A DNA stretch of 64,000 nucleotides from Heliocidaris tuberculata. Its lineage: Eukaryota > Echinodermata > Echinoidea > Camarodonta > Echinometridae. The translations under genes and the position numbers were made by a program. The stretch lies in assembly GCA_025618425.1 (NCBI GenBank), contig CM046850.1:5185520-5249519 (forward strand), read 5' to 3'. The notes under the pieces were generated by a model, which saw nothing but the letters and a program-made list of their open reading frames with translations, was not told the origin of the DNA and made no database searches. Below, piece by piece: positions 23,401 to 35,400 of the stretch (positions are counted from its first letter, which is position 1; every line of letters begins with the position of its first letter).

Positions 23401-26400
23401 CTACACAACTTGATTTTTGGACCTGATGTTGCTCAAGTCCACTAGACAACACAGTTAAGGAACAGATAACTCTGCATGCAGAACTGTTCACAAATGAACA
23501 TGCTATCATTAACCTCAATTAAAAATTGCAGTTGCAAGAAATATAGTGAGATAATCTGATTAGATGTTACATGGGGTATGGGAAGAATATAACTCCATAA
23601 ATTCAATGTTACTATCAAAAAACATCACCTAGTTTTCTCCCCTTCTATGCCTTCTCCTTTCTTCAGATTTTAATATTTTCTGTGGAGGTCTATTTCTCCT
23701 TTTAGAGAACTAGTGAGGACAAAATCTAAATAGCATCTATTCATGGTTCTCATTCAATAGCATAACTCCGTAGTTATGATTTCGTCTTTCACGTGGAAGT
23801 CCCCCGTAATTTCTATGATTAGTGTAACTATAAAAAGCAAGAAAAAAAAACAACAACCACACTTACCCCTGCATAGTATCTGGGGACTTCTTCCAGATAG
23901 CTATCAAAGGCCTGCTTCCACTTCTGAGAGGGTTTCAGCTTGTGGACCTTGCAGAGGTCGTCCAGGAGCGGGATGAGGGTGGGGTAGTTGTAAGGCATGA
24001 CGATGAGGTTAACACAGGACAGGTTGGAGCTAGCCTTCAAGAACCCAAAGGGGTAACCCATCATGTCACCATTCTTGTTGCTGTTTGGCACAAACACCTG
24101 AAGGGGGGTGGGTGGGGGTTGGAGAGAGAATAACAAGACAAGATTTATTTCTTACATCTACATGTCATAGAGTGAAACCTGTACAGCCATGGAAACAATT
24201 AGCAGACCATGGAAAGGTTTTGATAGTGTTATTTTTTCGGGAAAGAAGGAAATAGAATAACAGAATAATATAATGCTTTGATATATTTTTTCACTTTAAG
24301 GAAGTACATGTATAAAGAAAATCATTTTATGTTGGTTTCCACAAATAATATAGTACCCCATCATAGAAACTTGGTCTAATAACTGTTTCCAGGGCTTTGT
24401 ATAAGGGCCCACCAATGGGAAACAGAAAAAGTCAGGTGAACTTTCTATACAGATTCTATGACACACATTTCCTCCTAGATAGAGTATAAGTGTTGTTTTT
24501 TTTTTATAGAAAGGGGGCCACTAAGATAGGTTTGATTAAAAAATTATTCCACTAATAAAGGGACAAGTCTACATGGCTTTTCTTATGTTTATGTCAATTG
24601 TGTTCTACTATATTTGTCAAGGCAAGGGAACTAGATTTGAATAACCTGAATCAGAAAATAAAAAAATTGCATGAAGGAATTAGTGGGGGGGGGGGGGGGG
24701 AGGAGAAGGCACTACAGCAAGAATATTTGTGGGGATTATGCTCTATCTCATACATTTATGCAGAAATAAAATGAAGCATTCTTTCATATCTCTGTGACCT
24801 TTACCGGCACTGTGACTGAGTCTTCAACACAGTCATACAGATATACCTATTAGAAAAAGCCTTTTAATATGTATGGATGGAGATTTCTTGAACTCCCGCA
24901 GACTATGAATTCCCATAGACTGTGAGTCACATTTTATTGACAAAGATAAAGAGAGACAGAGAAAGAGACAGAGGGAAGGAGAGGGAGAGAGCAGGAGAGA
25001 GGGGAGGAGAAAGAGAGGGAGAAATGGAGAGGGAGGAGAGGGAGAGGGAGAGAGAAAGGGAGGGAGAAAAAGAGGGAGGGAGGGAGGGAAAGAGCGAAAG
25101 AGGGAGGGAGGGAGAGAGATAGAGATAGAGAGAGAAAGAGAGGAGCAGGAGAACAGGGCCCCATTTCATGAAACTTGCTTTCACTGACAATTTACAATAA
25201 CTGTTATAAGCTACTGAAATCCTTGCATCTGATTGGCTGAGAGCAAATTTGTCGGTAAAAATCACTGACAAGACACTTGATGAAACACCCCCCAGGAGAG
25301 CAAGAAAAGGAAAGACAGTAAGAGATAGAAAGAGACGGATAGGGCCGAGTATCTCACCTGCCAGCATGAGTTTGGGTTGCGTCTCTCCAAGATATACTGC
25401 GTGAGAGGGGACGGTTCCAGCTCGTACTTGTCAAACGGGAGTTGGTCCAGAATCATAGGCTCGCAGTTTGTACAGGTGAACTTCACTACTGGGTGAGATA
25501 CACGTTGGGGCTACAAGCATCAACAGAAATAAAAGACCAAATCAATATTTGAGTACTAATTCATTATAGCCAATCTTGCATTGGTTGCATGAATAAATCG
25601 TCTGCTACGAGCCAGAAGGGTGTTAAAGATGAAGTTGAGTTCTGGGGAGCGTTTCATCAGCGATTTTTACCGACAAATTTGCTCGCAGCCAATCAGATGC
25701 AAGGATTTCAATAGCTTATAACAGTTGTCGGTAAAAATCACTGACAAAACACTTGATGAAATGCTCCCCTGGGCCCTTTTTCATGAAACTTGTCATCAAT
25801 GACAAGTTGCAATAACTGTTTTAAGCTACTGAAATCCTTGCATCTGATTCGCTGAGAGCAAATTTGTCGGTAAAAATCACTGACAAGACACTTGATGAAA
25901 CCCCCCCCCCCCCCCCCCCCCAGGTCATGCAATCACAATGTGAAAGAAACTCTCTCAGAGCAACTGGGAAAGTTTGATCATGTCTACATTAGTATTGGTG
26001 TATCCATTATTACCACAAACGATGTGAATATATAGTAACAGAAACAATACTCCTATCAGAGTCATGATGAGTTTCAAATTTTCGACCTATTATTTCGGAT
26101 CATCTTCAGGAACTAAAACACCAGGGAACAGGAACTGTTCATATGTAGTCAGAAAGTTTGACATCAAATGAACTCACTCAATTTAATCACAAACAGAAAA
26201 ATAATGAGATTTAAATGTTACAAAGGAAGGTGATTGAGAAGTAAACCAAACAAATGGAATGTTAAATAGGGATAAACAAATTATTTACAGTAAGAATGTT
26301 GATTAGGGGATAAATACATTGTACACAAAGGGAAAGTGAAAGGACAATCTAATTGTAAAGGGTATACTAGCGAAGAGGAGGTTACAGAAGTTCAAGTAAT

Positions 26401-29400
26401 TGAAAAGCAATTAAGGGAGGAAAACATATGTAGAATGTAAATTGGTGTATACTGTAGGGTTTTTGAATCGTCAAATTGTTAATTGACCCAATCTCGCTGG
26501 AAAGCACATGCACTGTACACAGAAGTGGGTATATGGGACTGCACACACATGTGGCATGACTGTTCATTTTTTTTCCATATTTCCAATATGAGGGCATTTG
26601 AACAGCAATCCTTTTCACAGGATATTTCTATGATGATGTTCTTCCACACTGACATAAAAGGAATGAGAAAGCTCACAAATTATTTTCACCTTTCCCCAGA
26701 ACTCAATCTTCTTTTTTAACTCTCCATTGAAGTGATTTGGTAACTTTGCAGAGGCTTGATAAAATCTGAGCTGCCTGGCCTTACATGTTATCAGTATATG
26801 TAATACGGTGTAAAAATGAAGCCTAGGGAAAAAAAAAAGCACTTCAAAATCATCATGTGCTTTCACAAAAGTAAACATATGCAAGTGATCAGAAATGCCA
26901 GACTCATTTCCCCCCATAGACTCAGTGTTAGACTAAAGCATATGGCCATACGCTTTCGTAAATGGGAGTATTCAGTCATAGATACATGTATCTTAATAAT
27001 AGCATTATATATTTGAAAACATTTCTATGCCTGGCTATTTATTCATCCTTCTGAAAATCATTATACAAGACAGATATCAAAATTCAACAATTTATTAAAT
27101 CAAGCCTCCAAAAAGTTACTGCATCCCTTTAAAGGTCTGAAAAGTATATGAGTTTATGGCCTTCTAGCTCTCAACAGGCAAGATATTAATCAGACAAAGC
27201 AATTTTATAGAGCGATAACACTATCATAACTGGAAATTTGCTAAAATCAAGTAATAAAAGAAAGACACTCGAAAGGAGAATTCAAGACATTCACTAACAC
27301 CTTAAAGTGTGCCAATTCATCTAAAAAAATAATTTGTTTACAGCTAGAATGCATAAAATCAACCTCAAAACACTTTACCTGGCCTTCCATGGGTTAACGG
27401 TTAAGGAGTATGCAGAAAATTAAGGAAAACGTGATACCCCCTCGCGCGGAACCCAACTCTTAAGTTTAGTTCTGCATGGGCCCTTATTCTATACAAGCGC
27501 GTACGGCTGCATCGACTAGTCTCCTGACAAGTCACTCTATTGTTTATTGGGAGTGTGTTTCAACTTGCAATATCTCTTTATAGGATCAATATTTGAATCT
27601 CATATTTTGAATACTGTATATTGAATATAGTATACTGAATATGGTATGTCAATTATAGAACCCCTAACATACATGTACACAACAAAATATTTTTTTGTGA
27701 TTGGTACACTTTAAATGACCTGCAAAAAAGGTCATACTGCTCAAAGAAAATCTGAAATCTGACTTTTACTCTGAAACTAGATCATATTTCCTTGTAGAAC
27801 ATACTAGTAGTAATCATAATCTAGATATCCTGGTATAACATGGTTATGTTGCTTTATTTCCTTTTCTTCATTACAGAAAGTGAAATTGATATTTAGATGA
27901 GTGTTGTCAAGGCCTAACTGCCCTTCTGGGGAGCGTTTCATCAAGCATTTTGTCAGTGATTTTTACCGACAAATTTGCTCTCAGCCAATCAGATGCAAGG
28001 ATTTCAGTAGCTTATAACAGTTGTCGGATAAAAATCACTGACAAAACGCTTGATGAAACGCTCCCCAGGTTAGGGGGGATCCAGGAGTTTGTAAAAGAGA
28101 GGGCACAATGCAAAAATGGTACACATTTAAGGGTGACATCTTTTAGTTGTTTACTTGAGGTATGCCAGTTTGGTTTCAGAAGAGGGGGCACGGGCAGATT
28201 CCGCCCCCCCCTTACAAAATCCACCGCTGCTTCAGGTAAAAAAAATGCAAAACACTTTTTGGATAGCAATCTGTCACGATACGTACCAGTGATGGGGCCT
28301 GTGGGTCGGGCCAGAAGGTCTCCGGGATGGGCCAGTGTCCCATTGGTACCCCGCTCTTGGGGTTGGGTCTGACATGGATCATTCTACGACAGCTGTACCA
28401 TGAAGTGTCCTGTGGAGTGGGGGAAGGAGCCCCATTTCGGCCATTAGGGGGCACCGCCAAGTTTCCCTGAGCATCTGTAGAAAGAAGAAAAGAAGACATT
28501 AACCCTTTCAGGACAGGAATTATTTAAGGGCTAAATTGATCACATTCTGATCTTCAAATTGGCAACAATAATATTTTTCTTTTAGTGCTACATGGTTCTA
28601 ACAAAATGCAATGTCTTTGAAAACAATATACATCACTAGAAACTTAGTCGAAAAGTTGAAAAAATTGCCAATTTTGATAAAAAATAGTGATTTTGAACCT
28701 CTCAATGTGTTGCCAATTTAAGGATTATGAAGCTTATTCTCCTTTTTGAAATTCCTGGCATCAAACGCAATAAGGTCATGCAACAAAAATGGACACAATG
28801 TGTGTAGAAATTTTTGCTTTTTCTACTCATTCATCTGGTATATTTTTTAGAGCTCTGAATCAAAAGTTATTGAGCCAAACCACAAAATGTGGTCAGTTGT
28901 CTCGAAAGGGTTAATGAAGCATGAGTGTCATATGATACGGTTTATGGTATTTTATTGCTCTGGTGGTGATTTTGTGAATACTGCACGTGAAAAATATGAG
29001 GTCATGTAGCATTTACTGTTTGATAGATATGACTGGTAGGATAGTTAAGATGTATACACCTGACCCTATTCAGGCTTGTCGTTTGAAAAATATTTTGGTA
29101 GCAGAAGGGATCATATACACCCCTTCCTCCCATCTATGATTTCAAGATTATAGACAATGGAAAATTTTCAGACTTGGGCAGTGTTTAAAAAGAAAAAGTT
29201 CTCCAGTGTTAAGTACATGAAAATTTTGAAATGTAGAATATATCTCTTACTATGAAATGTTGAATGTCATGCAATATATGGCCTTACCCACCAAGGTTAA
29301 AAAAAGGAAACTGATGAGGGAGGGAGGGTGGGGTTGCAAGGCACTGAGGAATTGTTCTTAAATCTCCCCTCCCCCAACAACCACTGAGCTGAGCTAGGAT

Positions 29401-32400
29401 AGGGTAAAAGCCCTTCTGACTACATGTATACAGAGTGACACGACATTTGCTCCTGCAACATTTGCTCCGCCGTCCATATCTCGAAAGGTCAAAGGTTAAG
29501 GTCAAGGTCATGATTTGGTTTTTTGTTCAGGACAATGTGAAGATTAGGATTAGGGTTAGGGTTAGGGTTAGGGTTAGGGTTAGGGTTAGGGTTAGGTCTA
29601 GGGTTAGGATTAACATGGCAAAGTTAGACCGGAGCAATTGTCACAGGAGCAAATGTCATGGAACCGTACACAGACATGAAAGTATAGTTGTTTCACCAAG
29701 ACCTGCAGAGGAACTATTAACCATCATGCACCTTCTTGGCTTTTAACATTTAAAGCAAGGTCTACTTAAGCATTTAAAGACAGATAAAATACAGAAAAGT
29801 ACAAGACATGCTGCCCCTCCTCCCATATTTCTGACTGCAAAATACACTCTATGAAGATACGATATACATACAGAGGTGAGACTATCTTCCTTCATTGTAT
29901 AAAAGCTTATTTTCTGTGAATTTTTCACGCTATGATATTGTTTTGATATTTGTTGAATATGTACTTTCCCTGTTTGATGTTGTTTTTAAAATGAGTTTCT
30001 TTGAAAGTGGAAATGTTCAAGTTCAAGTACAACTCAAAATCTAGAAAAGATTTTTTTTCTCTCAACCTTTTCTAACTAGAGGGGAGTTCTATGCTGTGTC
30101 TTCTAAGTTTAGTACTATCAGCACAGTCCAAGTCAAATTTGATAAAGAAAACTTAAAGCTAGGTCTAAATTGCTCATTTGACTTAGACCAAGCTTATGAT
30201 TAGGACTGATTATTTAGTAGATACCGGTCTATGTGTTTGAATAAGAAAGATAAGACTGAACATGTGTAATATAACAGTACTGTTTAAATGTCATTCCTCT
30301 AACACAAACAAAATGCAACATATTTATAGCACGTTGTTAAGTTCGTTTTATCCTCAGGAGAGTGAGAATGAGAGACGGTACTACGGATAGTAGTAATCTG
30401 TGAATAGCTTGCATGGCTTGAAAATAATCCCTTACTAAATCCTGGTGGGTGGGAGGGAAGATGAAGATGAAAACTGCAAGGGAGACGGGGGTATAATACA
30501 ATGTGAGTCAATAAAAAGGAAATCCATATTCAAGCCTAAATATCTTTAAAACCAAGTGAAATCGCTGAAAATGTATTATAATGGTCAGATAGTTGATAAT
30601 GTCTTCTATAATTTGATGGGTTGCTCACGAAAATGCGATCATGGATGACTGAGCACTGGCCATTTTTAAAAAGCATGTCAAAATTGTCTTTTCCCAAGTT
30701 TTGGCTGAATGATGTTCAGGAGGTACTTTCATGATCTTTGAGTGCATTCAAATGGAATGAAGACCATGCATTCAACCAGATTCAACCAACCTTGGGTTGA
30801 TAATCTAGTTCACTCAAAACTTGGACTGAGGCAAATTTGACATGAGTCAGGAAAAATGCTACTGTTCAGCTGTCCATGGATGGATTTTATTGATCAAGGT
30901 GTCGAATTAAAGAAAACATGATGGACTACAATGTGAATATCTTTGCTTAAATCTGTTTGTACTGATCTCAATGATATTCAGGGTTGAATCAGGGTTTCCT
31001 TTTTATTGACTCACACTGTAGTCGCAGCAGAATGAGAGATATGTATGGAGTGAGGGGTGTACAGAGACAGACAGAGGGAAAGGAAAGAAGGAAAGAGAAA
31101 GAGACAAAGTCAGATAGAAATACATAAAGTGAAAAAGATTTCTCAGAGAAGGGTGGAAGACAAAGAGACACAGAGAGGTAGAGAGGGACAGAAAGAGAGA
31201 AAGAGAGAGAGGCTAAAAAAAAAAACAGGAGGTAAGGTTGGAAGAGATATGAAACAGTGAGAGACGTAACAGTGAGATTGAGATAAATAGAACACAGGTA
31301 AAAAAGGATTTATCAGAGAAAAGCGGAAGACAAGGAGACATACATGTAAGGTGATAGAGAGGGACAGACAGAGAGAAAGAGAGAGACTAAGAGAACAGGA
31401 GGTAAGGTTGGAAGAGACAGGGAACAGTGACAGACTGAACAGTGAGTGGTACGCGAAAAGAGATGGAGACAGTGAGAGGAAATAGACACTAATTGACAGA
31501 AGAATATGAAAGAGAGAGAGATAAAAATATAGGAAGAGTGACAAACTAAGATACACAGAAATAAAGACAAAAAGAAAAGGTGCATAAAGAGACAAAAATG
31601 CACCTGTGCAAAGAGATAGGGAGGGGATAGACAATAGAAAATAGAAAGAGAGAGAGATACACATTCACACAGACAGACAGACAGAGACAGAACCAAAAGC
31701 CAGAAGAAGAAAGATGAAGAGACAAAGTAAAGTATTAAAGTACAAAGCCTGAATACAATACATAGAGAAAAGAAAGAGAGAGAAAGAGAAAGAGAAGAGA
31801 GGGAGGGTAAAGAAATCGATATTGTAGGGATATGGTTGAGACAGCAACACAATTTGCAGCAAAACCACATTATGCTGTGGGAAGCCCGAGGGAAACAACC
31901 TTTTCTCGTTCAGCACAGGGTAAAAACAGTGAGGGACGCATCTCCCATGAGAATGCTAATGTAATTAGATCAGATTGAATACCAAATCTCTTACCAAACA
32001 AACCCACAAATCCCATCTTCAATGTTCCCATTTGACTAAACAGCGTTAACCTGTTCAGTGCCAAAGGCAATATACATTTCCGAGGATACATATGTAGAAC
32101 AGGTATACAACATACTCCCATTTCACACAGTAAAGCCCTATACTTAATAGTACATGTAATATCAGTTGATACTGTATAAGCTAATATTTTCGCGTACAGA
32201 TATTTTTGCGAATGAGAGACTCCAAGACATATTCGCGCATCGTTGCTTTCGCAAATGGCTGACCCAGGCACAGGCCTAGCAATCTGTCTATCCAGCGATA
32301 ATCATACACACTGGCCTTGCCACTCTAGTCAGTTACACAGCACTGCATGCGAACTGTACATTTCTCCGGTCCATGTTGATGTTGGATTACATTCGTGTAG

Positions 32401-35400
32401 TGTTAAATTCGCGATCGGCAGGTTACTCTCGAAATTCGCGAAAATAAAACCCCCGCAAAAATTTCAGCTTATATAGTACTTCATCAATTTTACAGCTTTT
32501 TTTCTATGTAGGATTATATCATAATTTTTGTCTTACTGGTATGTTACACTCTTGTAGGTATATTCTAATAATCTTAGCTTTTGTTTATAAATTGTTTATT
32601 TTACGTCTAAGTTATGTAAAGCAGTTAAACTCATTTGTATATTAAGCTCTATAAAAATGTAATTGCTAAGTCTATACTCTATACATGTATATACATGTAA
32701 TGCAGTTGATCTCATGGAAGATATGTGTGCATGAAGTTTGAGTGAAGTCTAAAAATCAAACATTAATTAGAAAACAAAATCTGACTTTTTCAAAGTTCCT
32801 TCAAGATGACTATTAGTAGTGCTGGTATCGGCATGGAAAATCTATGTCGCCATGTCGCAATAAAATTAACATGTGTCGACATCTGGACATGAGTCAAACG
32901 AGTCTAAACTCGGGTCGCTCCCGTAGTGACCGTACACTATTAAACCAGAGTTACCCGACACAAATTCACAAGAGCTTTACATGGAATACATGCACTATGT
33001 CCTCACGGGCTCACACTCGCAGTCATACTCACTTACAGTTCTCAAAGATGCACACTGTCAACTATTTGCCCCAAAATTTGTTTTGTATGATCCAATTTAT
33101 CAAGCATTAATGAAAGTCATGCGGTGCGAGTCAGCTAGTGTCGCATATCTAGGCATGTACATGTACGTAATGTATACCGGTCGTCGCAGCTAGATACGCA
33201 GCGATCGTGTCGCGTGCGCGCGCTGCTAATGCGTATGTGAAACAAATCACGTACGCGCGCACGACGCCACGGTGAGGTACATGTAAAAAGACCCATTTTA
33301 TGTCGCCATCGGAGCATGCGTGTCGACATGTCGGCAAAGTCCAAAACCAGTACTTTTGTCGCCATAGTGGCGACATCAGGCGTGTCGATACCAGCACTAA
33401 CTATTAGTAAGCTAAAGCCCAGAGCATAAGGTTGATTCCAAGACAAATTGGAGGGTATGTATCAACCGACATATTTGCATAATTTGATCCGCATTATTAG
33501 CAAAATGTCAACACTACCGATACAAACATATCACAGACAAGACACTTGATGAGATGCCCCTCATAATTAAATCCTCTTCTTTTTGACTCATGAATATTCA
33601 GGTTTCCTAGAAGACCTTTATAGGTGAGTAGTGGTTTAAAAATAATAATAATAATAATAATTTTGAGATTAACTGCCAGCAAAAATAAAAATACATACCG
33701 GTAGGGAGTGGTGAGCGATTTTTAGCTCGGAAAAGCTCCAAAAGAGCTCTTGGCAACTAAAAATGAAATCTTGTAAAATTAAAAGAAATGCATAAAAATT
33801 GAAACAGAAATCCCAATTTTATTGCACTAAATAATATATTTTCATTAAAAAAAAACTCCTTTTTTACACTGCTAGAAGCTATACTGTACAAAATGAAGAA
33901 TAGTTTTTAATTTCTATTATTCTCATTTCCAACACAGAACCTTTCAGATTTTATCTTCAAGGGAGCTTACATGTATCTTATAAAAAAAATTTGGTTATCA
34001 CAAAACCCTATATCTTGATCAACAGATGTACAAAATACAGAAGTAAGAAGCACTATACACAGATATGGATATATCCATATCTGTGTATATGGGAATATAC
34101 AAACATGTGGTCAGAAGACTTGGTCCAAGCCAGCATGTTCAAGGGATAAAGTATTATTTTTTTTCAAGAAAAATCCTCCTCATGTTGTATTTTCAATAGT
34201 CTGATGTTCTGCCACATTGTAAATAATAATAAAAAAACATATAGGCCGGTATTCTGATAGCAGGTTTAATTTAAAACCAGACTAAAGTTAACCCTAGGTT
34301 AACTAAACTACACTTAGACCTCACCTCCAGTCTAAGTGTAGTTTAACGCTATTTGGTATTCTGATAGCCAGGTTTAGTTAACCCTAGGTTAAATGCCCCG
34401 CCCAGGTTTAATTACCATGGAGAATCTACTGCACATGCTCAGTAGAGCTCATTTGCTCATGAATATTCACAACGTGTGCGATGGGTAGAAGATCCGCGAC
34501 TTGTCACCCGGTGGATTGCCTTGTGCATTAATTTATTGTTGGATATAGTGGCAATCCGAAAATTTATGTATCGATAATGTAGGCTACGTTCTTTTTAACT
34601 GTTACATGCTCTTTTTATTTTGTTTTATTTTGTTTTTTGTTTTTTTCCTGCATAACTTTTATAATTCTTTATAAATGCTGTGATTAGGTTTGATTCAATG
34701 AAACACATAACCTATTTCCTAATGAAAAACAGGGGAAGTGGCGGAATTGTACATTTTGTAGGTGTTTCTAGAAATTGAAGAAAAAAAAAATAGATCTAGG
34801 ATGGAATTTCTTTCTAATTGATTAAATTTGCCTATTTTATTTATTTTTTCTCGGCTTTCAAACTGGGGGGGGGGGGGTGACAAAGGGGTGACATACGCCG
34901 TTTATATCCTAGCTATTTGTCCTTTGCAGTAGTATACGCCACTTTATAAGTCCACACATCATCACCGGGGAGTAGGCGGGGACAGTTACTAGTATTTCTT
35001 CGCCCCGCTACGCATTTTCACTACGCGCTGTAGCTGTACTTATGTAACGCTTGCTTAAAGCGCGCATCTGCGCAGCGCAAGCGCTTTTTCGGTGGCTTAT
35101 TTATTGTAGACTATTTAATTTGCATACGGTACTAAATAACACAAGCTAACTAGCTAAGCCTATGACAGTCTACGAGTTCCAAATTTTTACTAGCAAGATC
35201 TACACTGTATTTTTAGATCATCTGGAGAATATAGATCTAAGTCAACGGATAATGCCTCAAAAAATTGGTGAGTAGAAAACCGTTTATCACTTGATGATAA
35301 TTTCGAGCTAAAAAAAGTTAGGTCTAACAACAAGTTAACGTTTACTTTGTTGGTCAACATGGTCAAATCTGTCAGCTGTTTTTATGCTAAATAATCAGCA

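Noticed and set aside
24927..25367. 146-codon - strand open frame overlapping INTS6 exon 9
   Set aside because: It is a different frame from the exon; its body is the GA tract and a PAL1 MITE.
29530..29620. Possible chromosome end or fusion point because of (TTAGGG)n
   Set aside because: The array is inside a gene intron and has the same flanks and inverted ends at a second locus; it is part of a dispersed element.
31143..31916. Leu/Ser-rich open frames of up to 185 codons on the - strand
   Set aside because: Polypyrimidine translation of the GA-rich tract in INTS6 intron 7; no conserved motif.
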